Below are positions 1-7,348 of a stretch of DNA of 22,915 nt, piece after piece. How positions within the stretch are numbered: position 1 is the stretch's first letter; every line of letters starts with the position of its first letter. The DNA is taken from contig CAZIGW010000070.1 of assembly GCA_964538565.1 (NCBI GenBank), positions 1 through 22,915 of the forward strand, read 5' to 3'. Origin of the DNA: CAYVBN01 sp964538565 (lineage in GTDB: Bacteria; Pseudomonadota; Alphaproteobacteria; Rhizobiales; Xanthobacteraceae). Both the position numbers and the translations under genes were made by a program. The notes under the pieces were generated by a model. That model was not told the origin of the DNA. It did not search any database and worked only from the letters and a program-made list of their open reading frames with translations.

Positions 1-750
1 ATCATCGTCACCGGCCCGACCGGATCGGGCAAGACGACGACGCTGGCGGCCTCGCTCGCGGTCATCAACCAGCCGCTGCGCAAGATTCTCACGGTCGAGG
101 ACCCGGTCGAATACCAGATTCCCGGCGTCAATCAGACGCAGGTGCATCCGGCCATCGGCCTGACCTTCGCGTCGGCGCTTCGCTCGTTCCTTCGGCACGA
201 TCCCGACGTCATCATGGTCGGCGAAATGCGCGACGCCGAGACGGCGCACATCGGCGTGCACGCCTCGCTCACCGGCCACCTCGTGCTGACGACGCTGCAT
301 ACCAACACGGCCGCCGGCGCCGTCCCGCGGCTGATCGACATGGGGGTGGAAAGCTTCTTGCTCGCCTCGAGCGTGCGCGCGATCGTCGGGCAGCGGCTCG
401 TGCGCATTCTCTGTCCCGATTGCCGCGTGCCGCACCGTCTCGCCGCCGACGACCTCGCGCAGGATCCGCGCTACGCCGCACTCGGGTTCGCGGCGGGCGA
501 CGTCATCCATCGGCCCAGGGGCTGCGAATGGTGCGGGTACAGCGGCTTTCGCGGACGCAAGGGCGTGTTCGAGGTGGTCGAGGTGACGCCCGCCGTGCGC
601 CGCGCGATCAGGCCGGACGTCGACGCCACCGAGCTCGAGCAGATCGCGCGCAGCGAGGGAATGACCACCATGACGGAAGACGGGATCGCGAAGTGCCGCG
701 CCGGCCTCACCACGATCGACGAGATCTTCCGCGTGAGCGCGAGTCTGTAG
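1..750 (+). CDS. gspE: T2SS assembly ATPase GspE, C-terminal part (5' end outside window)
   Basis: This is the cytoplasmic ATPase that powers pseudopilus assembly. Only the last 249 residues are visible, about half of a normal GspE, and the frame is open from base 1. The visible part starts just before the Walker A motif GPTGSGKTTT (residues 5-14). It continues with the Asp box ILTVEDPVEY (about 31-40), the Walker B region DVIMVGEMRD (about 69-78) and the His box HLVLTTLHTN. The tetracysteine zinc site CPDC...CEWC, typical of GspE and PilB relatives, follows at about 139-142 and 176-179. The order of motifs and the following gspF make GspE much more likely than PilB or PilT. The gene ends 4 bases before gspF, so the two are surely co-transcribed. 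The promoter lies outside the window. Confidence 0.96.
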   Translation: MIVTGPTGSGKTTTLAASLAVINQPLRKILTVEDPVEYQIPGVNQTQVHPAIGLTFASALRSFLRHDPDVIMVGEMRDAETAHIGVHASLTGHLVLTTLHTNTAAGAVPRLIDMGVESFLLASSVRAIVGQRLVRILCPDCRVPHRLAADDLAQDPRYAALGFAAGDVIHRPRGCEWCGYSGFRGRKGVFEVVEVTPAVRRAIRPDVDATELEQIARSEGMTTMTEDGIAKCRAGLTTIDEIFRVSASL

Positions 751-754
751 GACC

Positions 755-1963
755 ATGCCGGTGTTCCGCTATCGCGCCGTGACGCCTGCCGGAGAGGTGG
801 TGGTCGGCGAGGTCGAAGCGCCGACGCGCGAGGAGGTGATGCGGCGGATCGAGTACCTCGGACATCTGCCGATCGAGGCCGAACCCGCCGGCAAGCGGGT
901 CTTCGAACTCGGGAAGGGCCCCTCGGCCCGACCGCCGCGCGCCAGAGAGATCACGGTGTTCATGCGGCAGCTCGCGGTGCTCGTCGGGGCGGGGCTCACG
1001 CTCGAGGCGGCGCTGCAGACGCTCTCGGACGACGCGGAGAAGAGCGCCGCGCGGTTCGCCGCCGGCCTGCGCTCCTCGATCGCCTCGGGCGAGAGCTTTG
1101 CCGATGCGCTCGAAACGCGCTCGGGCGCGATCGAACCCGCCTACGTGGCGATGATCCGCGCCGGGGAGGCGTCCGGAAAGCTCGACGTCGTGCTGCGCGC
1201 CATCGTGGAGGACCGGACGCGCCGCGAGGCGCTGACCGAGCGCATCCGCGCGGCCGTCGGCTACCCGCTGTTCCTGATCGGAGCGGCGGTCGTCATCCTC
1301 TTCTTCTTCATGCTGTACGTCGTGCCGCAGTTCGAGCCGGTGTTCCGTGACCTCGGCGGACGGCTCAACGCCGGCGCCGCCTTCGTGCTGACGGTCTCGA
1401 CCGGGCTGCGCGCACACCTCGATCTCGTGCTCGGCGGGATGCTGGTGAGCGCCCTTGTCCTCTGGTGGGTGCTGCACGCGCGCGAGCGGCGCGCCAGGAT
1501 CCTCGCGGTTCTGGCGGCCATTCCGGGCGTGGCCGGAACCGTGCGCGACCGGCAGACCGCGCGCATCATTGCGACGCTCGGGTTGCTCGTGGCCAATGGC
1601 GTCGCCCTGCCGGCGGCGCTGAAGATCCTGCGCGAGGTGGTCGGCGATCCGCGGCAGGTCGCGGCGGTCGACCGCCTGCACGAGCAGGTGCGCAACGGCC
1701 GGCGCTTCACCGAGGCGCTCGCCGATTCGGAGCTTCTGCCGCCGCTTGCGGTGCGCATGCTGCGGATCGGCGACGAAACCGGGGACCTGCCGTCGATCGC
1801 CGCGCACGCCGCGCATTTCTACGAGCAGCGGCTCAGCGCCGGCCTCGACCGCCTGATGGGAGCGGTCGGACCGGCCGCCATCATCCTCGTGAGCGTTGTC
1901 ATCGGAGCGTTAATTATTTCGATTATGAGCGCCCTTCTGAGCATCACGGAACTCGCCCGATGA
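755..1963 (+). CDS. gspF: T2SS inner-membrane platform protein GspF
   Basis: GspF is the polytopic inner-membrane protein that links the GspE ATPase to pseudopilin assembly. The 402-residue product has the normal family length. The N-terminal stretch MPVFRYRAVTPAGEVVVGEV is typical of GspF. Two T2SF domains follow, the first around residues 65-190 (FMRQLAVLVGAGLTLEAAL) and the second around 265-390. Three hydrophobic segments are visible near 168-189, 223-243 and 373-398. The start is the ATG 4 bases after the gspE stop. The stop overlaps the gspG start codon in an ATGA arrangement, which suggests translational coupling. No anomalies were seen. Confidence 0.97.
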   Translation: MPVFRYRAVTPAGEVVVGEVEAPTREEVMRRIEYLGHLPIEAEPAGKRVFELGKGPSARPPRAREITVFMRQLAVLVGAGLTLEAALQTLSDDAEKSAARFAAGLRSSIASGESFADALETRSGAIEPAYVAMIRAGEASGKLDVVLRAIVEDRTRREALTERIRAAVGYPLFLIGAAVVILFFFMLYVVPQFEPVFRDLGGRLNAGAAFVLTVSTGLRAHLDLVLGGMLVSALVLWWVLHARERRARILAVLAAIPGVAGTVRDRQTARIIATLGLLVANGVALPAALKILREVVGDPRQVAAVDRLHEQVRNGRRFTEALADSELLPPLAVRMLRIGDETGDLPSIAAHAAHFYEQRLSAGLDRLMGAVGPAAIILVSVVIGALIISIMSALLSITELAR

Positions 1964-2430
1964 CGAACGCCGGCCATTGTTTCGCGCCGAAATCGCTGCG
2001 CAGGGCCATGTCCGCGGCGGCGCCCGGATACACCTTGATCGAGATGCTCGTCGTGCTGACGATCATCAGCCTGATCCTCGGCCTCGTAGGCCCGCGGGTG
2101 CTGAGCTATCTCGGCGAATCGAAGGTGAAGACCGCCAAGCTGCAGATCGAGAGCTTCAACTCGGCGCTCGACCTGTTCTATCTCGACACCGGCCGCTATC
2201 CGACGACCGCCGAGGGGCTGAGCGCGCTGGTGCAGCCGCCGAGCGACGTCGAGATGTGGAACGGGCCGTACGTCAAAGGCGGCCGCGTGCCGCTCGACCC
2301 ATGGGGCAACGCCTACATCTACCGCGCGCCGGTCGATCATTCGCCGCCCTACGCGATCGTCTCGCTCGGATCGGACGGGCGCGAGGGCGGGAGCGGGACG
2401 GCCGCCGACATTTCCAATGTGGAGCGCTGA
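1960..2430 (+). CDS. gspG: Major pseudopilin GspG
   Basis: This is the main subunit of the periplasmic pseudopilus. The prepilin site is APG|YTLIEML: Gly-1, an unusual Tyr at +1 (usually Phe or Met) and Glu+5, followed by the hydrophobic helix VVLTIISLILGLVG. The body has the GspG signatures RYPTTAEGLSALV, WNGPYVKG and LDPWGNAY. It ends with an Asp-rich SLGSDGREGG..TAADI segment that matches the calcium site of the family. The annotated ATG overlaps the gspF stop and gives a 23-residue leader. An in-frame ATG at 2008 would give a 7-residue leader, which is closer to the usual pseudopilin length, so the true start is open. The mature protein is about 133 residues, normal for GspG. Confidence 0.96.
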   Translation: MTNAGHCFAPKSLRRAMSAAAPGYTLIEMLVVLTIISLILGLVGPRVLSYLGESKVKTAKLQIESFNSALDLFYLDTGRYPTTAEGLSALVQPPSDVEMWNGPYVKGGRVPLDPWGNAYIYRAPVDHSPPYAIVSLGSDGREGGSGTAADISNVER

Positions 2431-2869
2431 CCGTCGGGCGGGGTTCACGCTGATCGAAGTCGTGGCGGTGATGCTCATCGTCGCGCTGGTGGCCTCGCTC
2501 GTGGTCGCGGCGACGCCCGGCACCGGTCGCGGCGGACTGAAGGCGCTGGCGTTGCGGACGGCAGCGCTTCTGCGGCGCGAACGGCTTGCCGCCATGCTGA
2601 GCGGGAGCGTGCGGCGCGTTTCGCTCGACGAGGAGCGTCGCGTGCTCGTCGCGGACGACGGCCGTGGCGTTGCGATTCCGCGCGACGTCACGCTCGACGT
2701 GCTGGGGGCGAGCGAGCGGTGGTCGGGACGGCTCGCGGTCGCGCGATTCGATCCCGACGGCGGATCGTCGGGGGCCGTGCTCAAGCTGTCGCGCGAAAGG
2801 GCTGGTTATGAGATCCGGGTCAACTGGTACACCGGCGGTGTCTCGATCCTCGCGCCGGATGCGCACTAG
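2417..2869 (+). CDS. gspH: Minor pseudopilin GspH
   Basis: A 150-residue protein with the prepilin signature RAG|FTLIEVVAVMLIVALVASLVV after a 9-residue positively charged leader, so a type IV prepilin peptidase should process it. The body (RTAALLRRERLAAMLSGSVRRVSLDEERRVLV) resembles the beta-rich GspH/FimT domain. The start overlaps the end of gspG by 14 bases and the end overlaps gspI by 11 bases, as expected within a T2SS operon. The position between gspG and gspI supports GspH over a generic pilin. Sequence conservation beyond the N-terminus is weak, as is usual for GspH. Confidence 0.92.
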   Translation: MWSADRRAGFTLIEVVAVMLIVALVASLVVAATPGTGRGGLKALALRTAALLRRERLAAMLSGSVRRVSLDEERRVLVADDGRGVAIPRDVTLDVLGASERWSGRLAVARFDPDGGSSGAVLKLSRERAGYEIRVNWYTGGVSILAPDAH

Positions 2870-3278
2870 CGCGCGCGCCGGCTTCACCTTGCTCGAAGCG
2901 CTGGTCGCGCTCACGCTGGTGCTCGCCTTCGCGGCGGCGCTCGGCCCGCTGCTGTTCACGGCCCGCCGCACCCTGGCGCACGCCGAGCAGCGGGTGGCCG
3001 CGCAGGCGCTGCTGCGCACGCTGATCGAGGCGCCGCGCGATCGCTCGCGCCTGTCCGGCGCGCCGGTCTCCGGAGAGGCCGCGGGCCTGCAGTGGCGGGT
3101 TGCCGCCGAGCCGATCTTCGTCGCGGCGCTGGTGCCGCCGCCGGCGACACAGCCGGCCGCAGGGGAGCAGAAGCGCGAGCACCCCCGATGGATCGCCTAC
3201 CGGCTCGTCGCCTCCGTGTCGTGGGGGCCCGGCGAGGTGGTGCGGGCTGAAACCGTACGGCTCGCGAAGGCGCCATGA
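2859..3278 (+). CDS. gspI: Minor pseudopilin GspI
   Basis: A 139-residue pseudopilin with an 8-residue leader and the cleavage site RAG|FTLLEALVALTLVLAFAAA. In other systems GspI forms the pseudopilus tip with GspJ and GspK. The segment after the helix (ARRTLAHAEQRVAAQALLRTLI) is the conserved GspI helix region. A proline-rich loop (LVPPPATQPAAGEQ) interrupts the C-terminal domain. The ATG at 2859 lies inside the end of gspH in another frame; upstream in-frame codons lack a signal of their own. The stop overlaps the gspJ start (ATGA). Confidence 0.92.
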   Translation: MRTSARAGFTLLEALVALTLVLAFAAALGPLLFTARRTLAHAEQRVAAQALLRTLIEAPRDRSRLSGAPVSGEAAGLQWRVAAEPIFVAALVPPPATQPAAGEQKREHPRWIAYRLVASVSWGPGEVVRAETVRLAKAP

Positions 3279-4027
3279 CGGGGTCGGGCGCAATGACATG
3301 GCTCGGCCGCCGCGATTTCCGCAGTCTCGCCGGTTTCACGCTGGTCGAGGCGCTCGCGGCGCTGGCGATCGCCTCGGTCGTCGTCATGGGCACGTCCGCG
3401 CTGGTGCGCACCGTCGCGCTCAACTTCGATCGCGGAACGCAGGCCGTGGGCGATGCCGAACGCCTCGTGCGGGCGTCGGCGCGTCTCGCCGAGGATTTCG
3501 CCGCGACGCGCTTCGTGCGTGCCAAGGACGGATCGGAATGGTCCGCGCAGTTCGTCGGCGATCCGGCGCAGGTGCGCTTCCTCACGGCGGCGCGTGGAGG
3601 GAGCGCGCAGGCGAGTGCGGCCGACGAGGCGGTCGGATTGCGCATCGAGCGCGCGGGCGAATTCACGCGGCTGACGCAGCGCCGCGCCGCCTGGCCGGGC
3701 CCGCCGGTTCGCATCGACGGCCTCGCGCTCGGCGACGCGGTCGTGCTGCTCGAAGGCCGTTTCGACATGCGCTTCGCGTTCGCGCGCCTGTCGAGCGACG
3801 GCGGCGTGGTCTGGAGCGATCGCTGGAGCAGGCAGAGGGCGCTCCCGCGCCTCGTGCGGCTCGAGGTGCGCGACCGCCGGACCGGGGCGGATCTTCTGGC
3901 CGGCGCGGAATTCGCCGTGCGCGCCGACGCGCCGCCGGGCTGCGCCGCGCCTGACGCCTCGGTCTCCTGCCTGGGAGCCGGGGCCCGCAAGGACGACAGG
4001 CCGGCGGCGCGGAGCGAGGACCGATGA
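3275..4027 (+). CDS. gspJ: Minor pseudopilin GspJ
   Basis: A 250-residue pseudopilin with the site LAG|FTLVEALAALAIASVVVMGTS, Glu at +5, followed by SARLAEDFAATRFV, a region typical of GspJ. The leader from the first ATG is 20 residues; a second ATG (3293) would give 14. The start is coupled to gspI by an ATGA overlap, and the stop overlaps gspK the same way. The C-terminus (about residues 205-250) is a Cys-containing, low-complexity tail with charged residues, so the protein is somewhat longer than many GspJ proteins. It is expected to bind GspI and GspK at the pseudopilus tip. Confidence 0.92.
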   Translation: MTGSGAMTWLGRRDFRSLAGFTLVEALAALAIASVVVMGTSALVRTVALNFDRGTQAVGDAERLVRASARLAEDFAATRFVRAKDGSEWSAQFVGDPAQVRFLTAARGGSAQASAADEAVGLRIERAGEFTRLTQRRAAWPGPPVRIDGLALGDAVVLLEGRFDMRFAFARLSSDGGVVWSDRWSRQRALPRLVRLEVRDRRTGADLLAGAEFAVRADAPPGCAAPDASVSCLGAGARKDDRPAARSEDR

Positions 4028-4908
4028 GGGCGAACGAAGACCGCCGCGGGATCGTGCTCGTGACCGTGCTCTGGGCGATCGTGCTGCTGTCGGCCCTGGC
4101 GATGGCGGCGGCCACGACGTTCCGCGGCTATGCGGGCGTGATGGCGGTGGAACGCGACGCGGTGCGCGCGCAAGGGTTGATCGACGCCGGGCTCGAGGTC
4201 GCGGCCGGAATTGCCTGGACGAGCGACAGACCGATGCGGGACTTCCGGACGACGCTCGCATTGCCGGCGGGCTCGGTGGCGCTGCGGCTCGATGACGAAG
4301 GGGGACGGATCGATCTCAACAAGGCGCCGATGCCGGTGCTCTCATCGCTGCTGCGCTCGGTCGGAGCGGCGCAGCCAGAAGCGCTCGCCCAACACATCGT
4401 CGACCAGCGCCGCCCGCCGGAAGGCGCTCCGCCTGCGGGGACTTCAGCGGCGAAAGACAATCCCGAGCAGAAAGAGGACGCGCCGTTCACCGACGTCCGG
4501 CAGCTCGCGCGCATTCCCGGCATGCAGCCCGAATGGATCACGGCGCTGCGCCCGCTCGTGACCGTCTTTGGCGACAAGACGATCAATCCGCTCACCGCGC
4601 CCGCCGCCGTTCTCGCGGCGCTGCCGGGCGTCGACCCGGCGCGGCTCGACGCCTTCCTCGAGACGCGGCGGCGCGATCCGACGGACGCCAAGAGACTCGC
4701 CGGCCTGCTCGGCGCGGCGGTCGAAGACTATCTGGGCGAGAGGACGCAGCAGACGCTTTCGGTCCGCATCCGCGCCACCTTGCCGGACGGCTACGGCGCG
4801 GGGGCGCGCGCGGTCATCGTGCTGCTGTCGGGGGATCGCGAGCCCTACCGCGTGCTCGCGTGGGACGGCGCGCGTGCGCCCGCCGATGAGACCGGGAGCC
4901 GTCCGTAG
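4024..4908 (+). CDS. gspK: Minor pseudopilin GspK
   Basis: The large tip pseudopilin, 294 residues, normal for GspK. The leader is 9 residues with the site RRG|IVLVTVLWAIVLLSALAM. The +5 residue is Thr and not Glu, the hallmark of GspK. LRLDDEGGRIDLNKAP (about residues 88-103) matches the conserved GspK D-x-x-G-x-I-x-L-N segment. The two helix-hairpin-helix-like repeats ending FTDVRQLARIPGM and INPLTAPAAVLAALPGV also match. A short charged insertion (GTSAAKDNPEQKEDAP) lies between them. The start overlaps gspJ (ATGA), and gspL begins 2 bases after the stop. Confidence 0.95.
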   Translation: MRANEDRRGIVLVTVLWAIVLLSALAMAAATTFRGYAGVMAVERDAVRAQGLIDAGLEVAAGIAWTSDRPMRDFRTTLALPAGSVALRLDDEGGRIDLNKAPMPVLSSLLRSVGAAQPEALAQHIVDQRRPPEGAPPAGTSAAKDNPEQKEDAPFTDVRQLARIPGMQPEWITALRPLVTVFGDKTINPLTAPAAVLAALPGVDPARLDAFLETRRRDPTDAKRLAGLLGAAVEDYLGERTQQTLSVRIRATLPDGYGAGARAVIVLLSGDREPYRVLAWDGARAPADETGSRP

Positions 4909-4910
4909 TC

Positions 4911-5963
4911 ATGCGCGCGCCGACGACGTTGCACGAGTGGATCGAGCGGCTCGCCCGCATGGTGCTCGCATGGGGCGAGCGGCGGCGCAGCCGGCAGGCG
5001 CTGACGATCAAGCGGGAAGGGGACGCGTACGTGATGGCCGGCGGGGCCGACGACAAATCCGCCCGCCGCTTTCCGGCGTGCGGCCCGCTCGCCGCCGACG
5101 TGCGCGACCGGTTGCGAGGGCGTTTCATCGTCTGCGAATTGCCGGCCGACCGGGTGGTGGTGCGCACCGTGAAGGTGCCGGCGCGGGCGCGCGAGTTCGT
5201 GTCCGGCATCGTGCGCAACCAGATCGAACGGCTGGCGCCCTGGCCGGCCGATCAGGTGGCCTACGGATTTCTCGTCGCATCCGGCGAGGGCGACGGGGCT
5301 TCGCTCGACGTGCCGGTGGTGATGACGGCGCGCGCGGTCATCGATGCCGCATGCGCGGAACTCGCCGCGCTCGGGATCGTGGTCGACCGGGTGGTCGCGC
5401 CGGCGCGCAGCGTGCAGAACGAGGCAATGGCGCCGCTGTGGTCGCGCGCGGCGGACGTCGCGCGAGACGAGCTGCGTCGAACATCGCGCGCGCTCGCCGC
5501 GGGGCTCGCGGCCCTCGTGGTGCTCAGCCTCGGCCTCAGCGCCTGGGCGTTCGCGGCGGCGGCCTCCGTGCGCGGCGAGACCGAGGAGGTCTCGGCGCGC
5601 ATCGCCGATCTGCGCCATCCGGGCACCCGCGCGGCGGGCGGGCCGAGTGCCGCCCCGCTCGGCGCGGCCGAACGGGCCTGGGCGGCGAAGCAGAACGCGC
5701 CGTCGGCCGTCGTGCTCATCGAGTTTCTCTCTCGCGCGCTGCCCGACACGGCCTACCTCACCGAACTGAGCGTTCAGAACGGGAGCGTGCGCATCGTCGG
5801 ACTGACGAAGGACGCGCCGTCGCTGCTGCCGCCGCTCGAGCAATCGGGCCATTTCAAGGGCGCGCACTTCTTCGCGCCGACGACCCGCGGCCCGGGCGGC
5901 GAGCTCTATTGGTTTCACATCGAGGCGCGCGCCGATTTTGCCCTCGAACTGGCGCAGGACTGA
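4911..5963 (+). CDS. gspL: T2SS inner-membrane protein GspL (PilN-type C-terminus)
   Basis: GspL recruits GspE to the membrane and contacts GspM. The 350-residue product has a cytoplasmic part in which FIVCELPADRVVVRTVKVPARAREFVSGIVRNQIERLAPW (about residues 70-110) matches the GspL/PilM-like core. A single transmembrane helix follows (about 192-220, ALAAGLAALVVLSLGLSAWAF), then a periplasmic PilN-like domain (IEFLSRALPDTAYLTELSVQNGSVRIVG). The cytoplasmic region is shorter than in the E. coli/Vibrio type, as in many alphaproteobacterial systems (from memory). The start lies 2 bases after gspK, and gspM follows 2 bases after the stop. Confidence 0.9.
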   Translation: MRAPTTLHEWIERLARMVLAWGERRRSRQALTIKREGDAYVMAGGADDKSARRFPACGPLAADVRDRLRGRFIVCELPADRVVVRTVKVPARAREFVSGIVRNQIERLAPWPADQVAYGFLVASGEGDGASLDVPVVMTARAVIDAACAELAALGIVVDRVVAPARSVQNEAMAPLWSRAADVARDELRRTSRALAAGLAALVVLSLGLSAWAFAAAASVRGETEEVSARIADLRHPGTRAAGGPSAAPLGAAERAWAAKQNAPSAVVLIEFLSRALPDTAYLTELSVQNGSVRIVGLTKDAPSLLPPLEQSGHFKGAHFFAPTTRGPGGELYWFHIEARADFALELAQD

Positions 5964-5965
5964 AC

Positions 5966-6508
5966 ATGAGAAACCTCAACCGCGACGACACCATCGCGCT
6001 TGCGGCACTCGGGCTCCTCGTGTCGGCCTGCGTCGCTGCGCTCGCCGTGGCGTTCGGATTGTGGTTCGACGCGCAACAGGCGCTGGCGACCGAACAGGAG
6101 ACATTGGCGCGGGTGGCGGCGGCGGCGCGCCGCGCGCCGGGCGGACAAGCCAGGCTCACCCGCGGAGCCGCGCCCGCGAGCGCCTTCCTCGACGCATCGA
6201 GCCAGGGCCTCGCCGCCGCACGGCTGCAGGCCTACGTGGCGGGTCTCGCCGGCAAGGCGGTTCTCGTTTCCTCCGGCGTGCAGCCGAACGCGCGCGAGGA
6301 CGCCGGCGACACGATCCGGATCGAGATCAGCTTCGATTCATCCATGAAGGACCTGCAGCAGATGCTCTACCGGCTCGAAACCGGCACGCCCTACGTCTTC
6401 GTCGACTCGATCGTGGCGCGGCCGGCCGGTTCGACGCCCGAGACCGGGCAGGATCCGGTGCTGCGGGTGACGCTCGGCCTGCGCGCGATGTGGCGGAGGC
6501 CGGCGTGA
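5966..6508 (+). CDS. gspM: T2SS protein GspM (subtype b)
   Basis: A 180-residue bitopic inner-membrane protein. It has a short cytoplasmic N-terminus (MRNLNRDD), one transmembrane helix (about residues 9-31) and a periplasmic coiled-coil/ferredoxin-like part. The segment IEISFDSSMKDLQQMLYRLETGTPYVFVDSIVARP (about 110-145) is the conserved core I associate with the GspM-b family. It is placed directly after gspL, its expected partner, and its stop overlaps the next start (TGATG). Family assignment rests on this core and on synteny. Confidence 0.88.
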   Translation: MRNLNRDDTIALAALGLLVSACVAALAVAFGLWFDAQQALATEQETLARVAAAARRAPGGQARLTRGAAPASAFLDASSQGLAAARLQAYVAGLAGKAVLVSSGVQPNAREDAGDTIRIEISFDSSMKDLQQMLYRLETGTPYVFVDSIVARPAGSTPETGQDPVLRVTLGLRAMWRRPA

Positions 6509-7170
6509 TGCATCGTCGCTCGGGGCCGAAGGCGGAGTCTTGCGGCGCGCGGGCGTGGAGGCCGGTCCTCGCCGTCGCGTCGCTGGTGCTCGCCGCGGCC
6601 CCCGTTCGCGCCGGGCAGTCGACGCCCGACAATCCGGTGGCGGCGCAGTCGCTCGAACGCCTGTCGGCGACGCGCGAACGGCCGCTGTTTTCCCCGACCC
6701 GCCGCCCGCCGGCGCCGCCGCCCCCGCCGCCGGCGATCAGCCGGGCCGCGCCACCGCCTCCCTCGCCACCGCCCGGCATCGCGCTGTTCGGGATCATCAC
6801 GGACGCCCAGGGGCCGTTCGCCATGGTCCGGGTCGGCCCCGGCAAGATCCTGCGGCTGCGGCCGGGTGATGACGTCGCGGGCTGGCGCGTCGGGGCGATC
6901 GAGCCGCGCCGGCTCACCCTGACGAACGGGGCGCGCTCGGCGAGATTCGACCTGTTTGCGCCGCCAGCCGGCCGCGGCGCGGCCGTGCAGCGCGCGGCAG
7001 CTGCCGCACGCGAGCGAGGCAGGCCCGCGGCGCCCGAACTGCCCGATGCCGTGCCGGACCGCAACGGGCGCTACTCGCGCGATCCCGGTCCGGACGCCCC
7101 GGACAGCGCCGGTGACAGCCGCTATGCCGCGGAAGCGCCGGCCCTGGCGACGGGCTCGACCGCCCGGTGA
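6508..7170 (+). CDS. GspC/GspN-like proline-rich T2SS protein with HR-like domain
   Basis: A 220-residue exported or membrane-anchored protein that ends the first T2SS gene run. A hydrophobic segment (about residues 18-35, RPVLAVASLVLAAAPVRA) acts as a signal peptide or anchor. The phrase ATRERPLFSPTRRP is followed by a proline-rich linker (about 62-89). A compact domain (about 90-152, IALFGIITDAQGPFAMVRVG...LRPGDDVAGWRVGAIEPRRLTL) resembles the homology region of GspC that docks on the secretin. The C-terminus is disordered and charged. No PDZ domain is visible. Similar proteins in Bradyrhizobium relatives are, from memory, labelled GspN, although this is not the classical GspN. I infer a GspC-like role, because no other GspC is present in the window. 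Confidence 0.75.
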   Translation: MHRRSGPKAESCGARAWRPVLAVASLVLAAAPVRAGQSTPDNPVAAQSLERLSATRERPLFSPTRRPPAPPPPPPAISRAAPPPPSPPPGIALFGIITDAQGPFAMVRVGPGKILRLRPGDDVAGWRVGAIEPRRLTLTNGARSARFDLFAPPAGRGAAVQRAAAAARERGRPAAPELPDAVPDRNGRYSRDPGPDAPDSAGDSRYAAEAPALATGSTAR

Positions 7171-7193
7171 GGCGCACGCGCTGAGCCGGTCGG

Positions 7194-7211
7194 TCGTCAT
7201 CCGACTGTCAT
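7194..7211 (+). promoter_or_regulatory. Putative PhoB (Pho) box upstream of phosphoesterase 1
   Basis: The sequence TCGTCAT-CCGA-CTGTCAT has two 7-base direct repeats separated by 4 bases, so the GTCAT cores are exactly 11 bases apart. This is the architecture of a PhoB box (consensus CTGTCAT N4 CTGTCAT); 12 of 14 repeat positions match. Two further GTCAT copies follow at 7225 and 7246, at spacings of 18 and 21, possibly a degenerate second box. The site is about 140 bases upstream of the phosphoesterase start. Binding is inferred. Confidence 0.62.
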
Positions 7212-7294
7212 CGTATCGCCGATCGTCATGGATGGTCGTCGCTTTGTCATGAGATCGTTGTCTGCACGCAATAACTTGCCTTCCCAATGGTCTC

Positions 7295-7312
7295 CGTAGG
7301 CGCCCGCCTACG
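7295..7312 (+). repeat. Perfect 8-base inverted repeat in the leader of phosphoesterase 1
   Basis: CGTAGGCG-CC-CGCCTACG is a perfect palindrome 36 bases upstream of the ATG. It could be a leader hairpin or a protein-binding operator. It has no T-tract, so it is not a terminator. Confidence 0.6.
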
Positions 7313-7348
7313 TCGTGTTCAGCAACAGAAACCCGACAGGGGGCATTC

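Noticed and set aside
707..1816. Long minus-strand frames opposite gspF and other gsp genes
   Set aside because: They are antisense to well-recognised genes, Arg/His-rich and without motifs or start signals.
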